Shown here piece by piece: positions 25,101-37,064 of a stretch of 64,000 nucleotides of DNA. Under the pieces are notes generated by a model, which saw only the letters and a program-made list of their open reading frames with translations, was not told the DNA's origin and did no database searches. Position 1 is the first letter of the stretch, and every line of letters starts with the position of its first letter. The translations under genes and the position numbers were made by a program. Where the stretch lies: assembly GCA_037783545.1 (NCBI GenBank), contig JBBELK010000317.1, positions 558,001 to 622,000 on the forward strand, written 5' to 3'. This DNA comes from Henricia sp. BOLD:AAB3569. Lineage: Eukaryota > Echinodermata > Asteroidea > Spinulosida > Echinasteridae.

Positions 25101-27531
25101 ATGAGAAAAACATGACGATGATCTAGCCCGTTAACTGGCACCAAAATGAGATAGGGTTGGTATAGAAAACATGATACACGACAGGGGCGGGTTTGACTTT
25201 TGGTTAAGGGTGGGGTTGTGGCTCTATACTGTGTGTCAAAAACACGCCCTGCTGGTAGGGGTCTGAAATTTAGATGCTTTCTCCTGCAATCTAAGGTACT
25301 TTATTTTTTTTAAAGGTTTCAGGAGAGGCTTTTTTAATACAATATTTTATTTATTTATTCATTAAACATTAGTTCGCCGCTCAAGGGTGGGGTTGCAACT
25401 CCCTTAACCTGACCCCCTCCAGATCCGCACAAAATGTGAAAGAGTGGTATCGTTAACCCACCCTACAGTTCCTACTATATATCCCGCACACATCCGACAT
25501 GTTTTAAAGAACGTTCCTTCTTATCGTTAAGCGACCAAACATGGGACCCAGGAAAAAATCGCTCGAGCCTTGATCCGTAACCTTCAACTCTCTTGGCTGT
25601 TTCACTTCAATGGTGAATCGGCACCAAACGTTCTTTTTTTTGGGTTATTACAACGAGTGGCGGCTGATAGTCTTCTTTTTCTTTTCCAGTCAATCAGATG
25701 GTGGACCACATCCTAGATGAAGGTTAGTGACACCATTTAATTCGACCGACGTGGTCAGTGGCGCACCCGAAATTTGTCGTTGGGGGTGGGGGTGGGGGTT
25801 GGGGGTTGGGGTGGGGGGAGGGGGGTGGGGGTTGGGGGGGGGGGGGGGGGGGGGGGGGGCTGGCTGACACAACTTGTCCCATGATGCCTACTTGATGCAA
25901 AATCCAAGCGCCTGCGTTTTGTTATGACCATCCTGTCGATGACGTCATCAATATCCAAAACCGCAGTGTATTGACATAAGGGCCCGGGGAGTCCTGTCAA
26001 CCGCTGGTTTCCCTTTTTTGGGTCAGAAAATAAAAAAAACAAAGTTGCGCAAATTTTCCTTGCGGAGTTTCTTGTTCTTTTTTAAATGCGTCAGGAGCCT
26101 CTCTCTCTGTTATTTTACGGGATAAATCTGGGGCTACCGTGCAAGGGATTGTTCTTTTGGTTGAAGATCAAAAAGGAAAAGCTGTGCAACTTGAAATGTG
26201 TCGAGTGGGCCATTTCTGAACTACCCATAATACTGCATTTCGGTATCCTCATATCCCGCTTTCCGAAATTACACAGACCACCTCAAGCATTCTCCTTTTC
26301 CACGTCTTTTAGATAAGATCCAAGCCTTACACATCTTCTGGCCGATCAGTCTGCCTATTCTCCTTCTATTTGCAAGTCTGTGCTCAGTCAGAGGCGAAAT
26401 CAAGAGGTAGGTTATCCTTGGAATAACCCGTATGACACCAAATACTTCAATTTGTGCACAATCTTCCATACAGGTACATTAAAGGAATTGAACACACTGG
26501 ATCTGAACGTATATATGTATTGGATCTGAACGTATGTATTGGATCTGTACCCAACTGGCGTACAATTTAAAAGTTAAACGAACAGTCTTTTAACACTACA
26601 AAATGGAACACATGCTTATCGACACACACAACCATCTTTACAGCATTACGCACTATCACAGCCAGATAAGCATCACGTGGTCGCTCATGTGTGCTTTTAA
26701 AATTCCCTGTATTTTGCCTCGGCAACTGACTGAGAATGCTAATGATTTCCATATATGATTTTCTATAGTGATTTTCACATTTTCAAGGCCTACGAGACAC
26801 CGTACATTATTATTATTATTATTATTATTTCTTTCTGGTATTCATACCAAGGATTCCTCAATAGTGCTTATTGCACTGTCACTCGCAAGCGTGAGGAAAC
26901 CCATGAAGAATTATAATTATAAATGATGATCCCCCTTGCTCTTCACGAAAGAATGCTCTGGGATCTTTAGAGTGCGTTTCCATTACCTAACACACTGGAC
27001 CAACGGCTTTACATCCCTTCCGAAGGATGGAGCAAGTGTGGTTGAGGGCACAGGTACCGTAGCCGTGGGGAGGTTCGAACCTGCAACCCCAAGTTTTCAC
27101 CTATGATTGCGAGTCAATGACCTAAACCGCTCGGCCACGGTACCCCACGGGATTGCTAGATTTCCGTACACACAATCGAATTAAAATGATGTGCGGAATC
27201 TCTCTATTTTGATACGACCTGATGAGAAACGCAAACTGATGTATTTTCCGACCTTTTCTCCCTCCTTTTTTTCAATCATCGTGTCTGTTATCGTAGGTAC
27301 AAGATGAAGGGACTGCCACCGGAAATTCTGGCAGAAATAAAACAGAAGACTCAAGAAAGGAAGTTCAGGAAGAAAGCAGCAAAGCAGGAAGCCAAGCTCC
27401 AGAAGAACCAAAAGAAAGGAGCTGAAGAATCTGCTCCATCGGAAGCTGCACCTCCACCTCCCGAGGACGGAGGTGGGGCGCCGCCTCCTCCCCCGTCCAA
27501 ACCGCCCCCGCCACCACCTCCTCCAAAGTAA
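19107..27531 (+). CDS. gene B: Pro-rich/Ig-domain type I membrane protein with polyproline tail (392 aa)
   Basis: Exons: 19107-19197, 20026-20109, 20605-20718, 21945-22007, 22608-22706, 23141-23221, 23854-23997, 24911-25051, 25690-25722, 26313-26406, 27297-27531 (1179 nt, open). The domain order is as in gene A: signal peptide, Pro/Gly/Tyr-rich region (exons 2-6), Ig domain (exons 7-8, cysteines in LNCFGD and YACGF), stalk, transmembrane helix, basic segment and polyproline end. Exon 3 is 9 nt longer than in A and 18 nt longer than in C, so the number of prolines varies. The start is the ATG before GLIQGKYC; an ATG 6 nt upstream of it is in another, closed reading. The donor after exon 8 (GTGTTA) is weaker than in A and C. 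B carries its own TTAA element (intron 3) and a SINE (intron 10), and looks intact. Confidence 0.82.
21056..21864. mobile_element. TTAA-flanked MITE, AGGAACACGTTGCC family, unique to gene B intron 3
   Basis: The ends AGGAACACGTTGCCTTC and GAAGGCAACGTGTTCCT are perfect inverted repeats flanked by TTAA (21052-21055, 21865-21868). A and C read through this site. Inside, 21226-21271 is a perfect hairpin with arm CCGCCATTTATGGGAGTCAA. I recall this family from echinoderm sequence, which is weak support for the host. The open frame at 21409-21714 has no recognisable domain. Confidence 0.85.
26805..27146 (-). mobile_element. tRNA-derived SINE unique to gene B, intron 10
   Basis: On the minus strand it opens with a tRNA-like head (CCGTGGCCGAGCGGTTTAGG as A box, GGTTCGAACC as B box). 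It runs through an unrelated body and ends in an (AAT)n tail, seen on the + strand as (ATT)n at 26807-26830. In A and C the flanks (GAGACACCGTACCAAAGGCG.. and GGGATTGCTAGATTTCCG) are joined by about 20 bp, so it inserted after duplication and removed a few bases. Confidence 0.8.
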
Positions 27532-27629
27532 AGTTTTACAAGCATCAGCATCTTCTTCTCTTGCACAGAACCGCCATATTGGCAAAACAGCGAAGCTTTC
27601 CTTATTTGTATGAACAGTGGGTGAGGTAA

Positions 27630-27780
27630 AGCGGGCCTCCCACTGTGCGATTTTTGCCACGAATTAGCTACGATTGGGTACGATTGCCTACGATTGTGTG
27701 TAGAGTCTATAGGCAGTCTCCGATAATCGTACCAATTCGTAGGGGAATCGTGGCAAAAATCGCACAGTGGGAGGCCTGCT
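27630..27780. mobile_element. 151-bp PIF/Harbinger-like MITE, copy 1
   Basis: The arms AGCGGGCCTCCCACTGTGCG and CGCACAGTGGGAGGCCTGCT continue through ATTTTTGCCACGA. TAA flanks both sides (27627-27629, 27781-27783). The matching site after gene A (GAGGTAACAATTATG) has one TAA. Confidence 0.9.
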
Positions 27781-27953
27781 TAACAATTATGTGTGTGTTA
27801 CGTGTTAGTGTTACAGATCTAGTTATCTTACTCAAAATTGTGACCTCAGATCAAACGCCGTGTTAACGCGACGTGTATATAGTGTGTGTTGAAAGTCGTG
27901 CGCAGAACCGGAAATTGCATTTGAGTTAGGGCGCAATTATGTGCTACGTGTTA

Positions 27954-28104
27954 AGCAGGCCTCCCACTGTGCGATTTTTGTCACGAATTTGCTACGATTG
28001 GGTACGATTGGGTACGATTGTGTATAGAGTCTATAGGCAGTCTCCGATAATCGTACCAATTCGTAGCAAATTCGTGGCAAAAATCGCACAGTGGGAGGCC
28101 CGCT
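27954..28104. mobile_element. 151-bp PIF/Harbinger-like MITE, copy 2
   Basis: Same family as copy 1, with ends AGCAGGCCTCCCACTGTG and GTGGGAGGCCCGCT, flanked by TTA (27951-27953, 28105-28107). The corresponding site after gene A (CTACGTGTTAGTG) lacks it. Confidence 0.88.
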
Positions 28105-28113
28105 TTAGTGTTA

Positions 28114-29589
28114 AGCGGGCCTCCCACTGTGCGATTTTTTGATACGATTTGCTACGATTCCTAAAGATACGATTCAGTTACGAATTCGTAGTGCTTCGCA
28201 GGTTGTCGCATGTCGTAGACTTCTTTACGAACTTTTGATCGCCCACTGTACGATTTGCTACAATTTGTTTCGTACGATTACTTACTATCCAAATTTCCCG
28301 CCGGAACTTTGGGCATTTGGCATGGTTTCAAGACATCCCGAGTTCTCGGGGTATAACCTAGTCGGGACACACGAGTAGGCTATATAGGGTAGTGCGTTAA
28401 AGCAGCAGCGTAGCTAGGGTTTTTCTCAATAGCGGGCGAACTGGGGGAGGGGAGGGGGTGGGGGGTGGTTCTGGAAGTTTCTGTGTGAGGGCGGCACTGA
28501 GTGGAGTACATAACAATTTCGCCAGTCCACGCGAGCGCGGCGTCGCTCAGCGGAAGGGGGGGGGGGGGGGGGGGGGAGTATACCTAGCACGATATGTGGC
28601 AAAGGGACTTCCCCTAACGCCCCTATATCTTCACACAATCTTCCCTTTTATTAACGCACCAACACCCCATAAACACTGAAAGGAATTCCTTGGAAATTCC
28701 TTGCTTTTTATGTTTGAGACACAATGGGGGAACAATTCTAGGGGGATGCCCTCTGCCACATATCGTGCTGCATATGGGGGGGGGGGGGGGGGGAAGCGCT
28801 TGTGCCCTATCTTTACCCCCTACCCCAATTTGGTATATATTACAACCACACCATAGTAATTTACACCCGAAAACAGCAAGGGGAGGAGTGGGGGTGTTGG
28901 GAATCTGTTCCCTTAACTAAGATGTTGCCCCTCCACCAACGAAGTGCTACCTATCCAGGGGCGCCGGAAGTTTTGGGAGCGGCGTGGGCAGCCCTTTACA
29001 AGGGGCACTTTTGTAGGGGCGATTGCACACCTAGTGATAATTTTTAAAAAAAATAAGGGCACAGCAACCCCCGCTTTTCCCTTGAAAGAAGGGTAGGGGA
29101 CAGCTTCCACCATGCCTCCGGCGCCCCTGTGCCTAACTATAGGTAAATGGGAGAAAGGACTTTTTCAGTCAATATTTTGGCCGCCTGAAATCTTGCCCGG
29201 CCCCTAAACTTCAGTCATGCTATACGCCACTGTTTTCTCTGTACGGTTACGATGTGCGAATTCGAGTGCAAATGCCTACGAATGTCTGCGATTATTTTCT
29301 TTGTGATCTCCCACTGTACGAATTCTTACAATTCCCTACGATTTGCTACGAATCCTTAAGATACGACACGGTACGATCAAAAAGTTTTGAACATGTTCAA
29401 AACTCTACGACAACCCACGAAAGGTAACGACAACCTACGAAACCTCACGACAAGCTACGACAAGCTACGATTACCTACGAAAAACACCCTCCCACTGTGC
29501 GACAACCGTAGACAATCTTAGATAATCTTATCTAATCGTGGCAATTCGCAGCAAGTTCGTGGCCAAAATCGCACAGTGGGAGGCCCGCT
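28114..29589. mobile_element. 1.48-kb PIF/Harbinger-like element, copy 3, with nested insertions
   Basis: It has the same ends (AGCGGGCCTCCCACTGTGCG and CACAGTGGGAGGCCCGCT) and TTA flanks (28111-28113, 29590-29592), placed 6 bp after copy 2. The interior holds many TACGA/TCGTA motifs, two long poly-G runs (28557-28577, 28778-28793), a GCACGATATGTGGCA inverted pair and a hAT-like element. No transposase or Myb-like frame was seen. Confidence 0.75.
28956..29129. mobile_element. hAT-like MITE nested in the PIF-like element
   Basis: The ends CAGGGGCGCCGG and CCGGCGCCCCTG are perfect 12-bp inverted repeats with no coding content. The 8-bp target duplication expected for hAT could not be confirmed. 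Confidence 0.55.
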
Positions 29590-31114
29590 TTAGTGTAACA
29601 GATCTGTTAACACGGCGTCGCGGAAAACCGTGTTAGTGTTAGTGTAACAGATCTGTTAACAGATCTGTTGACTCGGCATCTTGGGAAATATCAAGTCGGT
29701 ATGGGGTTCTGCACGACTTTCAACACTAACACTAACAGAGAAATGTGACCTCCGGTCCGCGTTACACGAGCTTAACCACTAAGTGATTAAAATCTTCAAA
29801 ACCTTTACGGAGCCAAAATAAATTCTCAATTGTGGGTAGAATGCAAGATCCAACACATTTATAAGTTGTGTTGAAAAATGAAACTCAAATGAGACGAAAG
29901 TTCCAAATTAATCAATATTAACACCACCCATGCACTTCGTTCAGATTAACACCAACACGATGTGTAACATGAGGTGTTGAACTAACATGAGATGTAACAC
30001 TAATACGTCTTAAACATCATGTTAACACCGAGTTAACTCGGTGTTTGTTCTCAGGTCACAATTCTGATTAAGTTAACAGATTTGTTACACCAACACTAAC
30101 ACGCAACCCAGAGTTGTGACTTCGTCAAATGTACATTGCAGATAATTAACATGGTGTTAACGCCGTGTTAACAGATCTGTTAACATGGTGTTAACTTTTT
30201 TTACAGTGTAGTTGCCTTACAATATGGCAGCTATTCGATACGGTCTATGGCAGGGCGATATCTTGAAAAAGCTCATTATATTTAACTCAGCCGTCAGGTT
30301 ATGTTACTCAGTTGTACAGTTTGCAATACTGTAATACTTCGCAAGCATTCGTTGGAGGTATTTGTAACATGTAGTTTAACGTGTACATAATACAATTAAT
30401 GATTGTCTGACGATTATTAAAAGCATAACGACATTGAGCGTTTATGAAATGTTGTGTCCTTAATTTGCTATTGCCAGTTTGAGTTTATTGTATTTTTAAA
30501 AAAATTATTTAAATTCCGCATGATTCCTACTATTAGCGCATTCCAGTAGTAATACTGCTACTAAACATGTTTGGTTCACTTTAATAGTTCATATTATAGT
30601 ATGCCTTCTGCGAATTTTGAGCCGCTTTTTAAAGATGAAAACGGCATTGTATTTTCTGGTGAAAGTTGTTTAACTTCGAGTGATAATCAACAGGAAATGC
30701 AGTGAGTGAAAACACCGTGAATACAAGAACTCAATGCTCAACTAGATTGTCAAGTTATTTTCGAGTTATGCATATTATAACCCGAATAAAGGAAATTTGG
30801 CGTTGTCAAATTAAAAAAATTAAAAAAATCTTGATCTGTTTTTCAAATTTCTTGTTTTCCCCTTTTGCAAAACAATTAATGAACGGTGCGCGGTTGTGCG
30901 CGGTTGTGCGCGTCATTACGCGCAGTGTTTTCGTTCTACGCGCTTAAATTTCCCTCAGGCGGCCAACGTGTTCTTACTGTGCACGTTTATGTTGACTTTT
31001 CCCGCAGTAGCCTACGTAAAATTGACTATAGGACCAAGCACAGTTTTACAAAGGTTGAATTCCACATTGTCCCTATATAACAAAGGCAAATTATACTTGT
31101 CCAAATAATGAAAA

Positions 31115-34100
31115 ATGGGCCTTATTCAAGGAAAGTACTGTGTCTGCGAGATGTACCTGTTGGCGATAGTGTTCATCGCAACAACTTCATTGTCAACATG
31201 CCAAGGTAGGACATTTTATTTTTTAATATTAACGAACTTTGTTGTTGAACCTCGTTGAGCCAGGTTTCAAGAAAACGCAACTAGAATTTTCTATTTTTAA
31301 AGGATAAGGAAGGTCTGTCTTATTTCCCAAGAGGACATCTTGAAAAGTTCACAGGTTTAGACATAAACTTGTACGTTTTAGGGCCTTCCAAAAAATAGAA
31401 GTTTATTGGCCCATATCATTTGCAGATGAAACATTTTGACGAATTCCATGAATAACACAGCAGCCTACCACATAACTAAAGAATAATGTTGATGAACTGC
31501 CTTGTAGAGATTAGAGCGGCATTAATGCAGCAATAGCCTACTTCAGGAAACCTTAACAATAATGCATGGGTTTTTGTGTTGAATGAATGGTAAAAAATCG
31601 TTACCTTCAGTTGGCAATTTGGCCCATACAGTCATAAAGGTATACTATTCTTTTAATCGATAAACTTAAAAATTCTTGTTATTCAACAAGGTTCCTGAAG
31701 GTAATCTGCATAAGCACAACAACTTCTTATTGACGAGATTCAGTTGGTGCCCAATGTACAAACCTTTCTACAAAACTCTTAATACAAAGAGAAAGGCAGC
31801 TTTTTGAACGCAAAAAGGTGATTTTGCTCCTCCGTTTCCTACCAACTTTCTGCAATACAGGCCCACCTCCTCCCCCAGGCCCACCGAACGCAAACGCTGC
31901 AATTCCTCCAGCTCCCGCACCGCCAGGACCAGATTCATATCCAGGTAAAGGTTGGAAAGGTTCTTGACCAGATTACTTTTTGAAACCCCCACTTACCGGT
32001 ACCTCATGGGTGATGAGATTTTTAGACCATATCATGTATCAGGTTTTTCTCATTACCATTCTGAAATTTCGCGCTCTCAATCCGTATATTTTCAAGGATA
32101 TCGTCAAAAAACCAACAATGATTTGTAAACTAATTTTAATTATCGGTTACATTAAGCAGTGCAGTGATTACACTAACCTTTTTGCTTCCACATCCAAATT
32201 AGGGATTGTAAATTTCCAGTATTTTATATAACTGCTAGGTTTGAACGAAATCCAGTTTCTAGTAAAACCTGAACAAGCTCCTTTAAAGTAAAGTGTTGAT
32301 TTAGATTTTCCATGTTGAGGTCCACCATCGTTAAGTGGGATCATGTGAAGTAAGGTAGGCCTACATTTATATAGGATGCGTGCTGATGATATACAATTAT
32401 AGCATTGGTTTTCTTACGATAACACAACTTGTGTTTGCTGTCTTGTTAAAGCACCACCGCCGCCTGCCCCGCCCGCGCCGCCCCCACCAAATCCGCCTCC
32501 TCCCGCGGGAGCACCTGTTGGATACGCCCAAGATTATGGACAAGCAGGTAAGCTACTTCCATGAGATAGTGATAAGGTTATTATTGAAACGAAATCGCAA
32601 TGCTCGCTTTGAAAGGCTTAAAACCGACTATTCGACACAGGCGAACTCGGTGTCATAGGTACTTTCACCTTTTAAAAAATCCCAACCATTTTTTAAACTA
32701 ACAAATACGGTATAATTTTGTTAGCTAGATAAGTAAAAGATAGGTTTTAGGAAATAAAAGCAAGTCTTTTGTAAGTCTAATGCATACATGACATAAATCT
32801 TTCTGATGTTTGACTATTACAACAAACATTGGTAAAGCTTTCTGCTTTGCTAAAGCTCGTCATTCAAGCTTTTCATATAGTCGTTTCATCTTTGTTAAAC
32901 TTAATATATGGAACATACGTACTGACCACGTACACTTACCACTTTTGTTGCTTGCTAACCTTCCCCTTTTATACCCATTTTGGTAGAAACATCAATGGGC
33001 GGTCCTCCACCTAACCCTTACGCAGGTCAGGGAATGGGCCTCGCCCGGGGTAAGTGACACTTGCCTTTTCTGAGATCTCCGGCGATTGACGGATTCCCTA
33101 TTACCTCTGGAACTGAGCATTTTTCTTGTTCTCTTGCATTTCGTTGCCTTATTGAAGAACCTCATACATATTGCTACAAGGCAACGACATAAGTTGACTA
33201 TAAATCTCGGGAACTCGATTCTTGTTTGCGAATCACACGAAAGGAGCAGCAGTGGCGTCGCCAAGTGTAATTTCCCAACGCTTTATGCACCCCAAATTTA
33301 GTTCTCATGTTTAAAAAACTAGATGTGTAAGCTACTTTTGGGAATTAGTATGGTCCCCCTCCCCCCAAAGAGTTGGGCCACCTCTTTCATATGCAGCACG
33401 ATATGTGACAGAGGGTACCCTTCTACCATTGTTCCTCTACTGTGTCTCAAACATCCAAGGAATTTTAAAGGAATTCCTTTCATGTTTCAGGGGGTTGGTG
33501 CGTTAACAAAAGGGAGGAGTGTGTTGAGGTGTAGAGGCAGCAGAGGAGTCACATATATTTGTCACATATATCGTGATATACCTCTTTGCCTCACCGCCCC
33601 TGCTTTGACGTCTAGCGACGCCGCTGAGGAGTATAGTATTATGCCGTCCAGTAATGTATACAATGTAGCATGTATCAGTTACATAATGCTGTATTCGTGT
33701 TTGCTGTCTTGTTAAAGCACTACCGCCACCACCGCCGCATCTTCCGCCTCCGCCTCCTCCCGCTAGCGGGGCAAATTCCCAAGGAGTACCTGATGGATAC
33801 GCACAGGGTTATGGACCAGTTGGTACGTTATTAACGATGGTTAGTCGTGACTGGTTGACAATTTGGAACCAGCCCACAATGCAGCGTTTTGCACTGACTG
33901 TTGGCTAACCAAAGTCGCTCGCACTTGAGCATTTATGCACATGACATGTGTACGTGTATTGCCAGGATGACGTTTGACCAGTAAACCGAACTTCCTCCGC
34001 TACTACAGTAAAACCTGCTATTAAGGCCACCTTGATAAACAGGCCACCTGCATATAGTAGTCATTCACCTTAGGTCCCAAATGCCATGTGTATAATGCTT

Positions 34101-37032
34101 AAGAAACCTCTTTAAAGAGGCCACCTCTTTATAGAGGCCAGTTCTTTACGGTGTATGTGAGTGTAGACATTGTTCTACTCGTGTTTTTCAAATTGCCATA
34201 CCGTTAAATGATCGTGTACATAGGTCTACCTTTTTTTGCATTTTATTTCCAAAGGTGTTCCGGCACAGGCCCCAATGTACGGGCCAATGGCAGGGAATGT
34301 TCCCGGGGCAGTTCCAAGTGGAGGCTCGGCTCCAGGTAATGACTGTCCGTTCAATTTCGTTCGACGAAAATTGGATAATCATCGTTAGTTAAGGAAGGGT
34401 GCGTTCGCATTGCAGATCGAACGAAGACTGAACGCGAAGATATACTGTAGATCGAACGCAGATGGAACGGAGATCGGTATACCGTTCACATAGCCAACCG
34501 CTGACAGAGATCGAAATAAGTGTGTAACGCCCTTATCCTGTAACAGGTCAAATCGCTTGTCGAATGACATGACGTTATGCTTTGTTTACATGTGCGTATT
34601 TCAAAGAGTCTCGGAGTATTTCAAAGAGTCTCACAGTTTACATTATGGACATAGGAAAATGCACATGAAACAAGCCGCGACGTCATTATGACGTCATTAT
34701 GTCTTTGTCCATACGTGTCCACTTCGTATATATTCGAAAGTGTGACGCCAATTCACAAATATAAAATGCCTTTACTTCACGATCAGCACGCAGGCAGTGA
34801 CATAAAATACAAGTCCAAGATTTAGAGTGATCACAAATAGATAATTAACAAACTCCAGTTTAAACACTTAATGTGTTAAAGACAGATTACTTGATTGGAA
34901 AAACAGGAACAACAACAACAACAAATGTGACATCTGACCCTTTTCAATGAACCTATATTCGTTGATAGGCAGCACTACAATCCAAGGGAAGGAGGCACTA
35001 GTTTTCACCAATGTGGTGTTAAACTGCTTCGGTGATTCGTACATCAAGCAGCACCCGACGGCCAACGTGGTTTGGTACAAGAACGACAAGCCCATTGATT
35101 TAAGACAGAGAGGTAAGAAGTGAAAGGTGAATATCCCGGTCCTATCCCCGAAAAATAAAATGTTTTTATCCCATTCCCTATAATAATTTCTGTTCAGATT
35201 ATTAGTTCTTTCTGGTATAGACTGTATCGAATAGCCGCCATCTTGTGGGGCAGTTTTTTTGTTCCTTGAGGCCATGCATGGTTGCACATATTGTGTTTAA
35301 ATTTTTAAGTAACAAAAGGTGCCCCACAAGATGGCAGCTATTTGATACGGTATATTGCAACCACAGATTCCTCACAAGTTCCTGAAGCACTGTAGCTCAT
35401 AAGCCTGAAGAAACCTGTGAAGAGAAGACGAAGAAATGCTCAGTTTTAGAGGTGGGAGGAAAACCCCTACACAATTATGTACAGGGAGAAACCCACGGAA
35501 TCAAGCAGGGACTGAGAGCCCATATCTGCATATCGAACCGGATAAGAGTCGAACCAGGGCCACAGAGGTGGAAGGCGAGGGTTGTACCACTACGCCAACC
35601 TGATTCACTTTAGCACTGACGTTCTTCCTTTAAACCTTTAACTTTCACGTGCTAAAAACGTTGAATTTGGGTAACAGAAAACTGTATTTGTTATGCTGTC
35701 CCTCAAACAAGGACGTCAATAGGGGCTATATGGGAGGGTTACAACGGGTTAGTCACATTTACGCCCAAAACCCTTCGTGTTAAAGACGACGATGACAATA
35801 ACACGTAACATATATGCTGGTTAATTCTCCTCATAACACCGAAATGACTTTTTCAACCCAACCACAGGGCCTGAGAAACCCAGAGTCCGTATAGTAAACA
35901 TGGCCGACCTAAATCTAGATTATGTGCGAGTGGCAGACGAAGGGATTTACGCATGCGGATTTGATCAAGGAGGCCAAGTCAAGTACAACACCGTCATTTT
36001 GCTGAAAGGTAACTTTGTGATTTTTAACTAAAATGACTGAGAAAACCACACACTGACGAGAAAAACATGACGATGATCCAGCCCGTTAACTGGCACCAAA
36101 ATGAGATAGGGTTGGTATAGAAAAGATCATGATACACGACAGGGGCGGATTTGACTTTTGGTTAAGGGTGGGGTTGTGGCTCCTACTGTGTGCCAAAAAC
36201 ACGCCCTGCTGGTGGGGGTCTGGACAATGTTGAAATTTAGATGCTTTCTCCTGCAATCTAAGGTACTTCAGTTTTTTTTAAAGGTTTCAGGAGAGGCATT
36301 TTTAATACAATATTTTATTTATTTCTTCATTAGCCTAAACATTAGTTCGCCGCTCAAGGGTGGGGTTGCAGCCCCCTTAACCTGACCCTATCCAGATCCG
36401 CACAACATGTGAAAGAGTGGTACCGTTAACCCACCCTACAGTTCCTACTATATCCCGCACACATCCGACGTGTTTTAAAGAACGTTCCTTCTAATCACAA
36501 CACAACTACTGACTTAAATTCGTTAAGCGACCAAATATGGGACGCGAGGAAAAAATCCGTAACCTCTCACTCTCTTGGCTGTTTCATTTCAATGGTGAAT
36601 CGACACCAAACTGCGTTCAACGAGTGACGGCTGACGTTGTCTTCTTTTCTTTTTCTCTGACAGTCAATCAGATGTTGGACCACATCCTAGATGAAGGTTA
36701 GTGACACCATTTAATCCGACCCACGTCGCGATCAGTGGCGCACCCAATATTTGTCGTTGGGGGAGGGGGGAGGAGGGGGGGGGGGGGGGGGGGGGGGGGT
36801 ATCTAACTGCCTACTTGATGCAAAATCCAAGCGCCTGCGTTTTGTTATGACCATCCTGTCGATGACGTCATCAATATCCAAAACCGCAGTGTATTGACAT
36901 AAGGGTCCGGGGGAGTCCTGTCAACCGCTGGTTTCCCTTTTTGGTCAGAAAATTTAAAAGAAAGTTGCGCAAATTTTCCTTGCGGAGTTTCTGGTTCTTG
37001 TTTAAATGCGTTAGGAGTCCCCCCCCCCCCCC

Positions 37033-37064
<32 letters not shown>

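Larger units (their letters stand above)
27532..31114. other. intergenic region B-C: TGTTA-rich block split by insertions, then 5' flank of C
   Basis: The ancestral sequence matches 17320-19106. It has been expanded by three PIF/Harbinger-like insertions (27630-27780, 27954-28104, 28114-29589) and an element nested in the last. From about 30220 the duplicated 5' flank starts. No gene was seen; the open frames in G- and C-rich runs are compositional. Confidence 0.6.

Noticed and set aside
27006-27146. A functional tRNA gene on the minus strand
   Set aside because: The A and B boxes are good, but the anticodon and T stems are broken and the sequence continues into a SINE body with an (AAT)n tail.
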